NCBI RefSeq assembly: GCF_021155765.1
Contig: NC_060109.1
Coordinates: forward strand, 2,567,001 to 2,631,000
DNA length: 64,000 bases
Reading direction: 5' to 3'
DNA from: Diprion similis
Lineage: Eukaryota > Arthropoda > Insecta > Hymenoptera > Diprionidae
A program made the position numbers and the translations under genes. Below, in pieces: positions 12,559-24,919 of this stretch; positions within the stretch are counted from its first letter, which is position 1, and every line of letters starts with the position of its first letter. Below the pieces are notes generated by a model. It saw nothing but the letters and a program-made list of their open reading frames with translations, did no database searches and was not told the DNA's origin.

Positions 12559-15500
12559 GTAAGTGTGGTCAATTACCATTGCCTGCAGGCATCACATTCA
12601 CGCGTAGCATCCATAGAGATATTATAAAATCTTGAGGACTTGTTTTCGCGGAGCTGCAACGGCCGCCATTTTGTTTTTTTTTTTAATTTTTTAACTTTCA
12701 TTCATGAATAAAATTCACGTTCAACATCATGAATAAAAGAAAGAAAAAAGCTTTACTCGTTTCCTTTAAAAAAAAAAAAAATTAAACACCTGTAATATGA
12801 TGCTCCAAGGACGAAATCTCCCTTAAACAACTTTGGCTATGATAATTTTTGGCATAAAATTAATAATAAACGTGATAATACGGTTATAAGATTTTACCCC
12901 CTCCTTTTATCGGGTATAAATCGAAAAATATCGATCCTAGGAAAAAATGTATGAGATCCAAAATTGTGGGAAATTTAATTTCAAACAACTTTTGGAATAA
13001 CTATTTTCCGTGTACAATTGACAATAAACGAGTTATTCAATAAACAAAAATTGACCCTTAAATTCAAGGTGGTGGATGACGCAATGGGTCTAGTATCCCG
13101 GAAAACCGAAACTTAGACTGCCAGTGACCCCCCCCCCCCCCCCGCAAAGTATTCCGAAGGAAAATTGCTTTTAAGAATTAATGTTTTTATATTTGCTAAT
13201 TCGACTTGACTAGGTATGTTACCAACGTTTTGCACGTGATAGTTGTTGATTATGAAGAACTTCTTATACCGGTCTGGTCAGTTACTCAGTCGATAATACG
13301 TGAAACTGCTAATACCCCCAAACCCCGCCCAGACCCGCCGAACTGTTACGAAAAAACCCAAGGCATTAGTTCAAAATTAACGACCATAAAATTGCCAGGG
13401 GAGGAGACGCCGATAGTGTGGGACAAAACTCAATATGGAATATTTCGAAAAATAGTACTCTGGTATCAATTCCGATACTGAAATACCACTAAACGTTTAT
13501 ACAGGTATGAGAAAATCCATTTTTTATTGCAACTTATTGGGTAGTTTATCAGATATTACCACCAGAATGTACAAATTTGTTAGAGGGACACGCCAGGGTA
13601 GAGACAATTTTAGTGTGTAAACCCAATTTTCGGGAATTCCGAAAATATTTTATAATTCAAATTCAATGCGACACATAGAACTCAGTTTAAATTACAACTA
13701 TAGTTACTTTGAAAGAATTTATTTGTCAATCTTTACTATTTTTTCCCAAAGGACACAAAAAGGCGTAATGTCTTGGAACTACTCACTTGGCAGTAGTCTG
13801 TGAATTAAATTTTTTGTTGTATTAGGTGATTATACGAATACATTTTTAATAATGTTTTGTTAGGATTCCGGGACGAGAAGGAATATTCCATCTTATTTCT
13901 TTGGTGGGAGGATCAGCCGCGAGTTCCCTCGTAAACGGCATCATTTTACTTCCCCTTGCATCCTGTGCATCCCTGTTAGCATAGCTGTGGTACACTTGCT
14001 AGGCAAGGTCTTCGAAAGTTAACGCAACAGCACAGAAAAGGTATTTTTGTGAGTAAAGACTACATTTTTTCAATTCACTGGCCGAAAGATTTTTGCACAC
14101 GAGATGCGCTTCGGTATCTTATGATAATAACAAACAACAGTGGTGGAAACTTATAATGTGTCGTATTTCTTCATAATTCGAGTAGCAATTCTATACGATA
14201 ATTAAGCCATTGATTGTATCGTTCGGTACATTAACTTTTCATGTTATTATTATGACACTGAGTACATACGCTAAGCCTATCTATTATTGGAATAATAAAA
14301 TATATTGGCTGAGCACATTGAGTGGAGTGAAGTCGTCCACAATGGGGAAGGAACAATGTCCGTTTGCACTCAAGTCCATAAGGACCTGTCATTAGAACTT
14401 CATGAAAGGATATTGAAAATGATTATTTCATACAAAAACAATAATCAAGTTATGTTTAACAGGGCTTTCTACGCATTAAACTATCAATTCAATCAATTTC
14501 AACTGAGATAAAGAATGGTCCGATGGATGAAACTACATATCAAAAGTGTTATGGGCTGGGTTGGTTTATGACCAAACCACTCCCAAAAATATAACGCTTG
14601 GCTCGGACTAGTTCTCTCGGATGGTGAATTATTTGAATTTTGATGTCGTTTTCCCTCTTGGTTGAACCGACTTTGATAATAAAATGGTCACTTACCTTTT
14701 GCTGGTGACCGTTGATTCGGGCTATGTGGGCGGCTCTGCGTGTTCGGCCGGTGGTGAGATTGTTTAAAGTTACTGATCGCTTAACTTATATTAGGCGTTA
14801 AAGGTAATTAATTGTTCAACTCGCGATGTAAGTTTAGCACACGAATATCTGTTTATTCAATTAAGGCTTAAAGAAAATTCTCATAATGATTTTAATTATA
14901 AAAGATGAAAGGTTTTAAATGTAAAGTCACGGAATTCCCTTTTAGCGCTTTAGTTGTTGAATTAAATAAAATAAAAGACCTTTTGAATTTCTAACAGATT
15001 CTCTGGTCTGATTGATCTGCCTAAAGCTGAGAGAACGATTTCTGTTGAAGACTGTCTGACAATTATGTAATGACTGCTTGACGAAACGGTAAGAACTGTC
15101 TGACGACCATGTCACAACTGACTGTTCAGAAAACTGAGAATTGAGAATTGAGAGAAACTACTTCCTGATTGGTTCCCAGCATCTTTGAGAGAGCTGTCCA
15201 ATAAGAGGAAGTATTGATAAGATTTTGAGTTTCCCATTCGCTATTAACTACCACCGCCCTTTGGGTACGGTGTAACATGCAAAACTATCTTAACTAATCC
15301 CGCCTCTTCCATGAGTGCGGGTGGGAATTGCCGTGCTTGTTTTGGTACATGATAAAAAATATTCTACTGTATGTTGGGGATGACCCTGTCCAAACAGACA
15401 CTTCAAAGATGGATATATGGATTTTAATCCGTTGCACGTGCGTGCCAGATTCTGCATACCTGGAAATATCGAGAAGCGATTTCCGGTCATCTGGTTACTC

Positions 15501-15729
15501 TTAGAGAGTTTGTATATTCTAGTCTGTTTAGGTAAGGATTATCCCGTAACATTATTTATTGGGTAAGATTATTATAAGCTGGGGGTGGTTATTTCCCAGA
15601 GCCGTAAAAAGTGATAAAGAAAGCCGTATGCATACAATGCATACGGAGACTCAAAAACATGAGATATAAATGAATTTAATCGAAAACTGAAATAAAACTA
15701 ATGAGCAGGGACAGAGGGCATCGAGGATG
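12559..15729. other. gene-poor stretch, probable repeat debris
   Basis: A run of C at 13128-13143 and poly-A runs are present. Short open frames at 13206-13481 (+), 14210-14511 (+) and 15290-15490 (-) show no family I recognise. The last contains CLFGQGHPQHTVEYFLSC, loosely like the cysteine/histidine tail of some non-LTR retrotransposon proteins. Nothing here is firm. Confidence 0.4.
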
Positions 15730-15769
15730 TGACAACAGTCACCATCAACGATAAGCTGGAATCAATAAC

Positions 15770-16100
15770 TTACTCAAACAACGAGCAATTGAGTGGAGAT
15801 GTGAAACTACTCTGACTCATATTTGCCACCAGGGAATCATCGTTCTCTGAGATTGCTGCAAAAAGCTCCAAGGATTTTGCACAACTAATGAATATTCTAA
15901 AAGAGAAATATAATTTGAACACCTCAAAAAGAGCAGCAGGAGAATCTCTACCAGCTTCTGCCATCACCATACCTAGAATCGCAGAATCGCTGCTTCCTTC
16001 CCAGCCATGACCACATCTTTTTACCATGCCAGACAAGCTAGATTGCTTGATCAACCTGAGACTCTGTTTCCTGAAAGTGAATTACCACCAGCATTATTTT
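15770..16100 (+). pseudogene. broken coding relic, possibly the front part of a viral nucleoprotein-like gene
   Basis: The + strand frame through about 15821-16005 reads as plausible protein (for example IAAKSSKDFAQLMNILKEKY) and is cut by stops on either side. It lies upstream of, and on the same strand as, the better-preserved relic at 17527-18733. Spacing and style suggest both parts came from one gene, separated by about 1.4 kb of unrelated DNA. This is inference: the link needs a homology search. The open frame on the opposite strand here appears to be its shadow. Confidence 0.3.
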
Positions 16101-17526
16101 CTCCAATGTTGTCAGCTTGTACATTGTACATTGTCAGCAATTGCTATATTTCCCACTTCTACTTCCGGTTCACTAGCCATATCGTTTATCATACGTTTCT
16201 AGATCACCAGATGACGTAAACGTTGAACCCCTACGGAAGATAGCTGCAAAGCTCGCGCGAACATTTATGTTTATCTTATTACTATTCTATAGAGTTTAAG
16301 TTTTTTTAGTTTTTATTTAGCCTTAGGACAAACACAGCATGCAGCATTCTTGTTAAATAGTATTCTTTGTATGGTAAATGAACCAAATAGTATTTGTTGA
16401 TACACTTTCGCTCATGGATTTTTTTGATTGTTCAAATCAAAAAATTTACATGATCCATAGCTATCACACTGCATTGTAATGGGAAAATATAAACCTATAT
16501 ATTTGACTCAACGTCAGAGTTGATATCCTTAGTTATAGTCGACGGCAAAGTCGACTGGTGGTCAACGTGGAAACTGCCTCCGTCAGGAGCGTATATGAGT
16601 GCCAAATCATTTAAGGTGCCTATGGGATCCCAAATTTGGAGTTTGTTTTCTTCCTACGAAAACATGGGCAGAACATCACTTCTTTGGTAGCAGAGAGCAA
16701 TTTAGTCGTAATGAAATGTAGTATTTTAGATTTATTTCTCTGGTGTATTCTGGAACAAAAAACCACCTGATACCTAACAACACAATTAGTAGAAAAGAAC
16801 AAGTCAATAGCAAACTTGTTCATCATTAATAGGAATATTGGCTTACACATAAGTATGTGTAATATGAATGCTTTGGACCAAAGGTACAAAATGAGAAGGT
16901 AAAGGATGTGTCAATCACAAGCCATGTTTGGGTTTTGTTGGGCTATGTCGAAACTTTGCAGCCAACATCGTCAATGGCCTGTCTAAGTGAAGTTAGTGCG
17001 CACATTTGGTTACCCAATTCTGCGGGTTGTGCCCTCGGTAACATGATATATATCCACGCCCCCAAACGACGAAGAAAGAGGCATCCTCCTGGATACTTCT
17101 TACTGCAACGAATTGGAGAGCCTTTTCCACATTAGGAAGCGTACATCAACGATAACGTCCGATGTGAAGGAGATTTCGGACTCGTCAACCAACGTGACGA
17201 TTCCGGTATACGGACGCTCCACTTTTCAAGAACAACGCCAACTGGTGCAGATCGATTGATCTCGACCAGCTCATCTCTACACACTTTGGAATTAAGAAAT
17301 GGTAGCCTGAAACTATCATCCGTTTAGGATGACGCCAATTCGTAGGAATACCTCAATGCTTTTTTTATTCGACATTATAACGTAGTCTGACAATAGTCTG
17401 TGAATGGAATAAAGTTAGCTAATAGATCCATGAATGTTTATAAATAGAACAGAAGTACGCATTTAGGTTTTTACCAAAGTATACAAGATAATAACTTGCC
17501 AATTTTATTTATTAATCTTCTAACTC
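16101..17526. other. stretch between the two relic segments
   Basis: Probably DNA inserted into, or rearranged within, the relic. A - strand frame at 16620-16889 ends in KTNSKFGIP, faintly like a piggyBac transposase segment. A + strand frame at 16908-17135 is followed, after one stop, by about 60 further open codons. I cannot assign either. Confidence 0.3.
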
Positions 17527-18733
17527 ACTCTGGCAAGAGCTCAAGAGCAGAGGAAGCAGTTTATGCAGGATGGAGACTTTGATTGGGTTGAAGTACAGAA
17601 TACTTTAGGCTCTAAAGACTTCCATGATGACGGCCTGGAGGAGCAGGACTGGAAAAGTCAGATATTTTAAAATATGCACCTCAAGAACTGTAGATTGAAA
17701 GATGAACTGCCAACGTCAGAGAGTGCCTTATTTGCAAAAGTATTCCTTAACCGGTATGTAAGTGGAAACTACCCTAAGAATCTTAGTGATACTATACTTG
17801 GAATATGTTATGGGATGCCCTTGGCTGGGGAAGAAGATGGGTTATTTGATTCATATTTTTGGCCTGCTGAGGATGCAACTGCAATAACGTTAGAATCTCC
17901 TGGAGATGTTTCTCTTTTGACAGGATTTTGAAACAAATTCCTGTTTGGTACGTTATCGCTTCCTGAGAAAAGTGAGAAGCTTACCGATGATCACGGATAT
18001 TGACAACGAATGTCTATTAACTATGTAGGTTTTTTTAGCTCTGATGACGCTACGTGCAAGTGTCAAAGACCCACCAGATATATTCACACACATCTTCCAA
18101 CATGGGAAGCAACGATTTGATTCTCTATGGACCATTGTCATGCCATTAGAGACATGTTATCCTCCAAATGAGAAAGCACTCCATAGATTTGCACAAACCT
18201 TTAAACGGGTTTCCCCCAATACAAATAGAAATAGTAAGAGGAGCGGGATGTTTGCTCTTGTTATCAAAGACTGGTCTGGAATGCCTACACTGGACCTAGC
18301 GTGCAGCCATTTCGATGAAGATAAGTCTCTAATTAGATACGTGGCTATCTCAGCCAATCAAATGACTGATATGGAGATTTATCGGATATTAGTTAATTAC
18401 GCTGAGCCAGATGCTCACCAGTATTCATGGCCATGGGCAAGAATATTTTGCAATGGTGCTTTTGTGGAGCTTAGCATCAGACAGAATTCACTATATGGAG
18501 CTGTGACGTTGACGCATTCAGTTGGAGGACGGACAGATTAATATCTTTGGAAAATAGCATCTTTTGCCACAGAGGATATTCATGTATTGAAATTCAAGGC
18601 TGTGGGTGTTCGACGGAACATTATCAATGCATTGAATACCAAACGAGCTGAATTGGCCGTAACAGAAGAAGCTAAAGGGGTTTGGAGGGATGTCAACAAA
18701 GCTGCAGAAGAGGATGAAGTAGATGATGACTAA
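17527..18733 (+). pseudogene. decayed nucleoprotein-like endogenous viral element (tentative)
   Basis: A chain of + strand frames reads as one protein broken by an in-frame TAA at 17668-17670, stops and a frameshift between 17931 and 18044, and an in-frame TAA at 18539-18541; the chain ends at a TAA at 18731-18733. The best-kept part, 18044-18538, has 165 codons rich in aromatic and helix-forming residues (for example YSWPWARIFCNGAFVE), and the tail is acidic (EEDEVDDD). Helical build, acidic tail and the lack of cellular motifs remind me of nucleoproteins of negative-strand RNA viruses, which commonly leave copies in insect genomes, but I cannot name a family. It could also be a decayed host or transposon gene. 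The disruptions make it non-functional as a full-length product. Confidence 0.4.
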
Positions 18734-19151
18734 GAAGTAGCAGTAGTATGTTGGTTCTGGCTCACCGCGTGTGCGTGTGTCCGTGTGTGGTGTGAGCGTG
18801 CGACCGCCCCGTGGTTCTCAACCACCCCCGTGTGTTACCATCAGTGGGTGCAATGCCGATGCAATGGTAAGTAGAACTCTCGCTAGTGTCGCCGCCACCC
18901 CAAATTTACGATGCATACAATGTCGCCTGGCCAGCTACCCAACTTCGATGCATACACTTCCGCCCGCCAACAAAGTTGCAGTTTTCTTACAATGTAACGT
19001 ACACCTCGCGATTCTGCTATTTTTACATCCACCTACCCTTATTAGCGCACGGTCATCAAAGCTGCACCTCCCGCACCCGCCAAATTCATACCATAAAGCG
19101 CAGAGTCTTGCTGCAGATGCTCACAGTCTGATTTTACACTGCATCGCAATC

Positions 19152-20097
19152 ATGATCTTCATCATCTCAATTTTCGCTGTCATTACCCTCGCGGCTGCTC
19201 GACCGCTAGAGCAGCAACCAGCCTCAAACTTAAGCACCCTCAACCTGTTCTACCACTCACCCGATGCAAGGGTGCTTGGCGATGGTCAAGGCGCCCACAT
19301 AGACATCAAGGAAGTGATCGACCCGCACAAAACAAGAACCACATTCAATCGGACTCTCGCCGGAGGTAGCTATCACATCCTTACTATAAACTTTTTTTGT
19401 GCACACCTTCAAACATTTTTTTATTACCCTCCACAGTACATTATGGTTATGACCACAAACTTCTACACCACAACCCATCCACAACGACCATCGCGACCAC
19501 CTCACGATGTGAGTATTCTCAATCTTTAGCCCACGCAAGTCTTTCACCATGTTTTTGCATAATGTAAGCTATTGTGGTTTTAGCTGAAACTATAACATCA
19601 TCAACTACCGCTTCCACAATCAGCACAGTGCCCAACGACACCGCCCCGATCATTAACACAGCCGCCGAAACCGCCTGTGAGTCATAATTATCCACTATTC
19701 AGTGCAAAAAAGGTATATCAAAAAATTTTGACACCATACTAATCTTATTTTTTCAGAGTCAGTCGCAAAACCTTTCACCATCGACTCTTACTTGCAAACT
19801 CTGGCCATGATCAAAATCGACATGTAACTCAAGTTTATTATACGCTCATTACAAAAACTTACAAATCATTTCAACCTAGATTGTAACAATTCTACAAAGG
19901 ACCCAACATCCCTCCCCACGACGTTTGTATTACACGCGACTCCAATCGGAACAACCACCGCCGAACCGCAGCGTGAGGTATCAAAACCCAAAATTGACAC
20001 TGCTACCATCGAACAACTTATGGACCAGAACCGTCGATTAATGGAATACATCGCCAGACTCCAAAAAAATCAAACTTCTGCACCCGACAGAAATTAA
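19152..20097 (+). CDS. small secreted protein, 4 exons, 198 aa, unknown function
   Basis: Exons at 19152-19365, 19437-19508, 19584-19676 and 19880-20097 join in frame (71 codons plus 1 nt, then 24, 31 and 71) to a TAA at 20095-20097. Introns are 71, 75 and 203 bp with GT-AG ends. The ATG starts a clear signal peptide (MIFIISIFAVITLAAA, then RPLEQQ). The mature part has YHSPDARVLGDGQGAHIDIK, then a Thr/Ser-rich middle likely to be O-glycosylated, and a C-terminal helix (IDTATIEQLMDQNRRLMEYI). Open sequence extends in frame upstream of the ATG, but the signal peptide favours this start. A stretch at 19757-19818 looks exon-like, with acceptor and donor, but including it creates a stop, so it is more likely intronic or a rare poison exon. 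Base use is more C-rich than in its neighbours. I do not recognise the family. Confidence 0.7.
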
Positions 20098-20188
20098 TTT
20101 TTCTTCACTAACTTTTCACCCTATACTGTAGTCATGTTCTAGCGGATTGTTTTTACCGCTCAATAACTTGTAGCCCGTGTGAAAAATC

Positions 20189-20194
20189 AATAAA
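20189..20194 (+). terminator. polyadenylation signal of the small secreted gene
   Basis: AATAAA lies 92 bp past the stop codon, in a T-rich 3' region. Confidence 0.65.
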
Positions 20195-20522
20195 AACTAT
20201 ATAGTGTTACAATAATTCTTTATTTTTATGTGCAATATAGACATATACTGCTTGGTATTATCGAATCCAAACTATCCTTACACAATCCGCAATTCTGCGA
20301 TTGATTTAGCCAACTTGATGCATCTTGAGCGCTGCTATAAGTTGAATGACGTATAAATGCCAATTTTCGGAGCCGAAAATTTCTCGACTCGGAATCGATT
20401 CGTATGACCATTTCTAGAGTAATTCGACCCCCAGGAACTCAGAAAACTCGTTAAAAATAGCGTGGGAATAACAGCAGAGAAATGACGACGAAAATCTCCT
20501 GTTTTTCGGCTGTAACTTATAA

Positions 20523-21106
20523 TGCTCAAGTTGTAAAGGAATAATTAAAAAGAAAAAAGAATATGCAAATATTTTGGGATTTGATGTTCACTAAAGTAAG
20601 GTGATCATATTGATGGCATTTTTAAATAATAATTTTCATTTATCCATCCACTCGCTCAGTCATTCATTCAGTATAAATTATATTCGATAAAACGTGTGTA
20701 AATATAAAATGGTGAAAATAAAATGTCTCTCAATAAGAATAATTGTAAAAATAAAACGTCTTATTCTAAAATAGTGTATAAAAGTCGTCTCTCGTTAATG
20801 TAAATTTGTCGTTGTTATTTGTCACAATACACTTGAAGATATTAAACGATGCGTAGAACTTATTTAATTTATATTTGATAATTCAACGGCATCTTCTCCA
20901 CCACTTTGCTATATGACTAGGAAGTCTACTTTAATTCGGGATAGCACGTCTTATCTAGCCGAGAGACTTGTAGAGAGAGACCTCACATCTTCGGAAGGTT
21001 TGCGGTGAGGGTCCCCGTTGCCAATATCACGTGATTTACCTACTTGCTGAGTCAAGTTCACTTGTTCTTGTTGTGACTCAGAAGCGGTAATATTTGAATC
21101 ATTACA
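20523..21106 (-). repeat. 3' LTR
   Basis: 584 bp, read on the + strand as TGCTCAAG...GAATCATTACA, matching the second copy at 24920-25524 along its whole length with scattered differences. It has the expected TG...CA ends. Confidence 0.9.
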
Positions 21107-21586
21107 TTGGCCTCCCTTTTGTGATGGTGAGATTCGTCATAATTATCACAAACATCCATCACTAGACATTTTACGTTATACACACCTATGAAATTTAGTC
21201 ACTTTTGTATTATTTGCACTTAAAAGTTTGTCATACACATTCATCCATACTCTCACCTTTATTCATTCTACATACAACTTATGCTAGCGAACAATTTTTT
21301 AGTTATTCTATATATTGATCGTAACAATCATGTCAACATGAAAGAAAAAATAAAATAAAACAAAAATAAACTTAAATATGAATCACAAAATCTTCTTGTT
21401 ATTAAATTCTGCGTTAAGTCTGAAGTCGATGATGATTTGAGTTTTATTGAGACTAGTACTGGTTAAATGTATCATTATGAAAAGATAAAAGAAAACAAAT
21501 ATAAACGGCTATTAAAATTGATTTAGGATACTAGGAAGTTTGATACTTGCGTAAATTTCATCTATTGTATGTACGTTTGATATCAT
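21107..21586 (-). other. deleted 3' part of the LTR element
   Basis: AT-rich DNA between the RNase H stub and the polypurine tract. About 1.5 kb of RNase H and integrase coding sequence expected here in a full-length element is absent; no integrase motif (HHCC or DDE) is visible. Confidence 0.7.
21111..21120 (-). other. polypurine tract of the LTR element
   Basis: AAAAGGGAGG on the - strand, four bases inside the 3' LTR, the usual primer site for plus-strand DNA synthesis. Confidence 0.75.
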
Positions 21587-22384
21587 TTAAATTTTCTGGA
21601 TCACATAACACGAATGCAATTTTCCCAATTCTCTTTGTAGACTTGTTACCTTCATCACTTGCGTCGGTTGGTAATCTAAATGCAATACTACATTTTTAGT
21701 GAAATTGTCCTTTAAGTTTTGATATGCTTTTGCTAATTCTTTTGTCCATTTGAAAGGTACATTATCTTTCAATAACATTCGTTAAGGTTCCAAATGATAT
21801 GAGTGCTTGATACTGAATTGGCGATAAAAGTTACATACACCCAAAAATCTTTGCAGTTGTTCCTTATTTGTTGGTTCTGCAAAATTCTTAATTATCTCCA
21901 ATTTGTTTGGGTCTGGCCCGATTCCATCAGGTGACAAAATAAATCCCAAAAATTTCAATGATTTTTGACAAAATTCAGATTTTCCGAGTTTCAAAGTGAA
22001 GTTACGTTGAAGTAATTTGCTAAAAACTATGTCTAAATGTACCATGTGCTCTTCAAAAGTTGGAGAGGTTATTAATAAGTCATCAATATAGCAGGTCAAA
22101 AAGTTGGAATAATTATTTCCAATCGCTAAATTAAGAGCTCTTATAAATCCACTGCCTGCTGTTTTAAGTCCGAATGGAATTCTGCAAAAATGGTATAATT
22201 GTGATCCGTGTAAAAATGCAGTATAGGGCCTTAAATTTTTAGCTAACGGGATTTGCCAGTATCCATGAGTAAGATCGATAGTTGTCATATATTGTGCTCC
22301 ATGATGTTTTTGTAAGAGCTCAAAAATTAATGGTGGTGACTCGTTATCAGATTCAATAACTTCATTCCAAAATCTTGCATCCAA
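21587..22384 (-). pseudogene. pol: reverse transcriptase with truncated RNase H
   Basis: The frame from 22384 to 21782 covers reverse transcriptase from its palm domain to the connection. Motifs include TTIDLTHGYWQIPL, IPFGLKTAG and the catalytic YIDD at 22079-22090, then FLGFILSPDGI and LQRFLGVCNFYRQF, all typical of Ty3/gypsy elements. A stop separates it from 21778-21587, which keeps the first RNase H segment (PFKWTKELAKAYQNLK) and then ends abruptly. The catalytic Asp pair is intact, but the lost RNase H core and integrase make it defective. Confidence 0.9.
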
Positions 22385-22400
22385 ACATATTCGAATTTGG

Positions 22401-23610
22401 TTATCTGATTTTTTTTACTGTTCTTAAAGGATTGCAGTCTTGATTAACGGATCGTTCAATTATTCCCATTTCTGACATAGTTTTTATCTCTTTATCAACT
22501 GAATCTCGTAAAGCTAAAGGAATAGGATAAGTTTTTCGTACAATTGGATTCGGTTTAGTTGATTTGATTTCATGTTCATATACTCGAGTACACCCTGGTT
22601 TATTGGAAAACAAAATCTGATACTTTTTGAGAAGTGCGCAAACAGTTTCAATCTGCACATTACTAAGTGTCGTTAGACTATGCACGATGTTTGAAAACTC
22701 TTTGAAAAAATTATGATCCCCTCCATTTGCTAAAATTCTCACATCTTTCTCTAAGTTTTGTGATAATTCCTTTTCATTTGCTTCTTCTACTTGGTCATGA
22801 ATATCATTATTCACAGTGACACTTACTAGACTAACAAAATCATTTTTAACAGACAAATTATTTTCAAAAATCTCACAACTGAGATGCTGTGTATCAACAT
22901 CCTCATCATTAACAACATTATTTTCATCAATTTCAAATTCAATTTCATTTTCGAAATGGCAGTCTGGTTGTTCTTCGTGAACCAACACATCAACTCCACA
23001 GATTTCTTCAAAAAGATCAACTTTATCATTTACATCACTTATATCTAAATTAACATTTTGCATGTTTGTTATTTGAATCAATACTACTTCATCATTGGTA
23101 GAGGACACCAATTTATTTAAAGGTTCCAAATCAAACCACACCGTTGGTTTGTCGATATGAACACCGTTTACTTCTAAACTACGGTCTTCGTAACTTATTA
23201 TCACTTCGTTTCTCAATAACCAATCATTACCAAGTATAATACGATTAGATAAATGTGGAATCACAAGACATGAATATTCTATAACTTGATTTGCCGAATG
23301 CAATCGCAGGAAAACTTGTTCTTTTAACGGTTATCGTTTTTCGTCCAATAGCTGGGATTACAACTACTTTACTTACTGGCAAAATATCTAAATTTATACT
23401 TGTCATTAATTGATTGAAAAATTCCTCGTATATACATGTCACTTGACTACCGGTATCAAGAAGTGCATGTACTTGAATCCCCGATACAGTAACTAAAGGA
23501 TGTGGACATTTCGGTATCGTTAATTTTAAATTTCTTTGCATATTCGTTGCATTACCAGTAACATCATACGATAGGTCCTTAATATAATCAAAAGGATCTC
23601 GACACGTCAT
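22401..23610 (-). pseudogene. pol: retroviral-type aspartic protease and RT entry region
   Basis: The frame 23610-23245 carries the protease signature LLDTGSQVTCIYEEFF, with DTGS at 23446-23457. An overlapping frame at 23303-22401 continues through a long acidic linker to the start of reverse transcriptase (CTRVYEHEIKST, then ALRDSVDKEIKTMSEMGIIE). The two frames differ, so at least one frameshift, programmed or mutational, lies near 23245-23303; another break near 22390 cuts the RT. Confidence 0.85.
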
Positions 23611-23641
23611 TGAACCTTGGCTCAGCGCGTCGATCGTCAGT

Positions 23642-24750
23642 TTAAATCTCGTCGTTGACTGTAATTATTATTATGATGATTATTCGTTGGTTGTAAATTA
23701 TAGCTATCAGATTAGTATGATTTTGTCGAAAAAACGTAGGTGGTGGTAAACTGGTGTTTGGTAAACAGAAACTAACCGCTGCTGGTACAGTATTTTGGAA
23801 ACCTGTATTAAGAGATACTCCATTAGACTGACTGTGCCCTTGTTGATATTTCACTTGTGAGCTTATACGACTTTGTTTATTCATATCTCTGGTATTATAT
23901 GGGTTATTATTATAAGACTGTGAATTTCGAAGTTTTTCACGCTCTCTTTCTTCATAAGCAGAATCTAACTGACTGAGCTAATGCGGCTTCAACTTTATTA
24001 TTATCCGTCAAATCAATGGCAACTAATTTTTCTCTAATTTCAATCGGCATTTGTTGTATAATACTATAATTCATTTCATAATCTGTCAACTTGGGTTCAA
24101 AATACTGAGCTTCTTTAGTTTGTTTTAAAAAATGAGTTTGCAAATTATTTTCATTCCCTTCAAATTCACGCATAGACCAACGATTTTTTTCTCTAATTCT
24201 TATAGCTACGGAATAAAATTCTTTCAAGAACGCAGTTTTAAAACATTCGTCATCGAGAAATCTACTTTTTTTTACCATCAAACCAAATTTCAGCTCTACC
24301 ATTCAATGCACCATGAATAACTTATATTTTTTGTTCGGCTGGTACATGTTTTACGTCAAAATATCTTTCTAAATCATTTAAAAATTCTCTAGGATTCGTG
24401 TTATCTTCTCCAGAAAATTTTGGTACCTCAATTTCTATTTAAAATGATTGCAAGTGGTTTATCAATCCTCCTACTAACCTTCCTTCAATATTTTGAGTTT
24501 GTTGAATTGGCTCAGCTACCGACAATCTTTCGACCAATTGACGCTGCCTATCATTTTCCTCCGTTAAACGTCGAATTTCCGCCATCATCGCATCCTGCTG
24601 CTGTTTATCTCTCAAAGACTGATCCAATTCTTTTTTCTGACTAGCCAATTGTTGCCGTTCCAGTCTCAATTTGTTCGAATCATCACCACCTTCAGCTCCA
24701 GTCACATTATCATCGCGATCAGAATTTGAATTTTTCGAACCAGGTGCCAT
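23642..24750 (-). pseudogene. gag: gag remnant of the LTR element
   Basis: An ATG at 24750 opens MAPGSKNSNSDRDDN followed by a glutamine- and lysine-rich coiled coil (about residues 28-80). After a break, 24302-23952 gives a capsid-like helical segment (WSMREFEGNENNLQTHFLKQ). A third piece at 23884-23642 is Gln/Asn/Pro-rich. No CCHC zinc knuckle was seen. Several frame breaks interrupt it. Confidence 0.75.
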
Positions 24751-24893
24751 GTTAATATATCGGATATTTCGGCCGCTACGTGTAGTTTTCGGTCTAGAAG
24801 AAGGAGTTTGTTTTAGTCCACCCGTACAATTTAATTTAAAATACCTAATTCTACCTTAACATCTACTCATTCACACTTTTCCTAGCTTTCGAG

Positions 24894-24911
24894 CCTTCGC
24901 GTTCGGCACCA
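24894..24911 (-). other. tRNA primer-binding site of the LTR element
   Basis: TGGTGCCGAACGCGAAGG on the - strand starts eight bases inside the 5' LTR and begins with TGG, the complement of the tRNA CCA end. The tRNA species was not determined. Confidence 0.7.
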
Positions 24912-24919
24912 ATTTATAA

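Noticed and set aside
13930..14030. tRNA-like stretch
   Set aside because: No convincing A/B boxes or cloverleaf pairing; similar GGTTCGA hits at 38985 and 40138 also failed.
19757..19818. Apparent extra exon in the small secreted gene
   Set aside because: Including it brings an in-frame stop or shifts the last exon out of its good frame; skipping it joins exon 3 to the last exon in phase.
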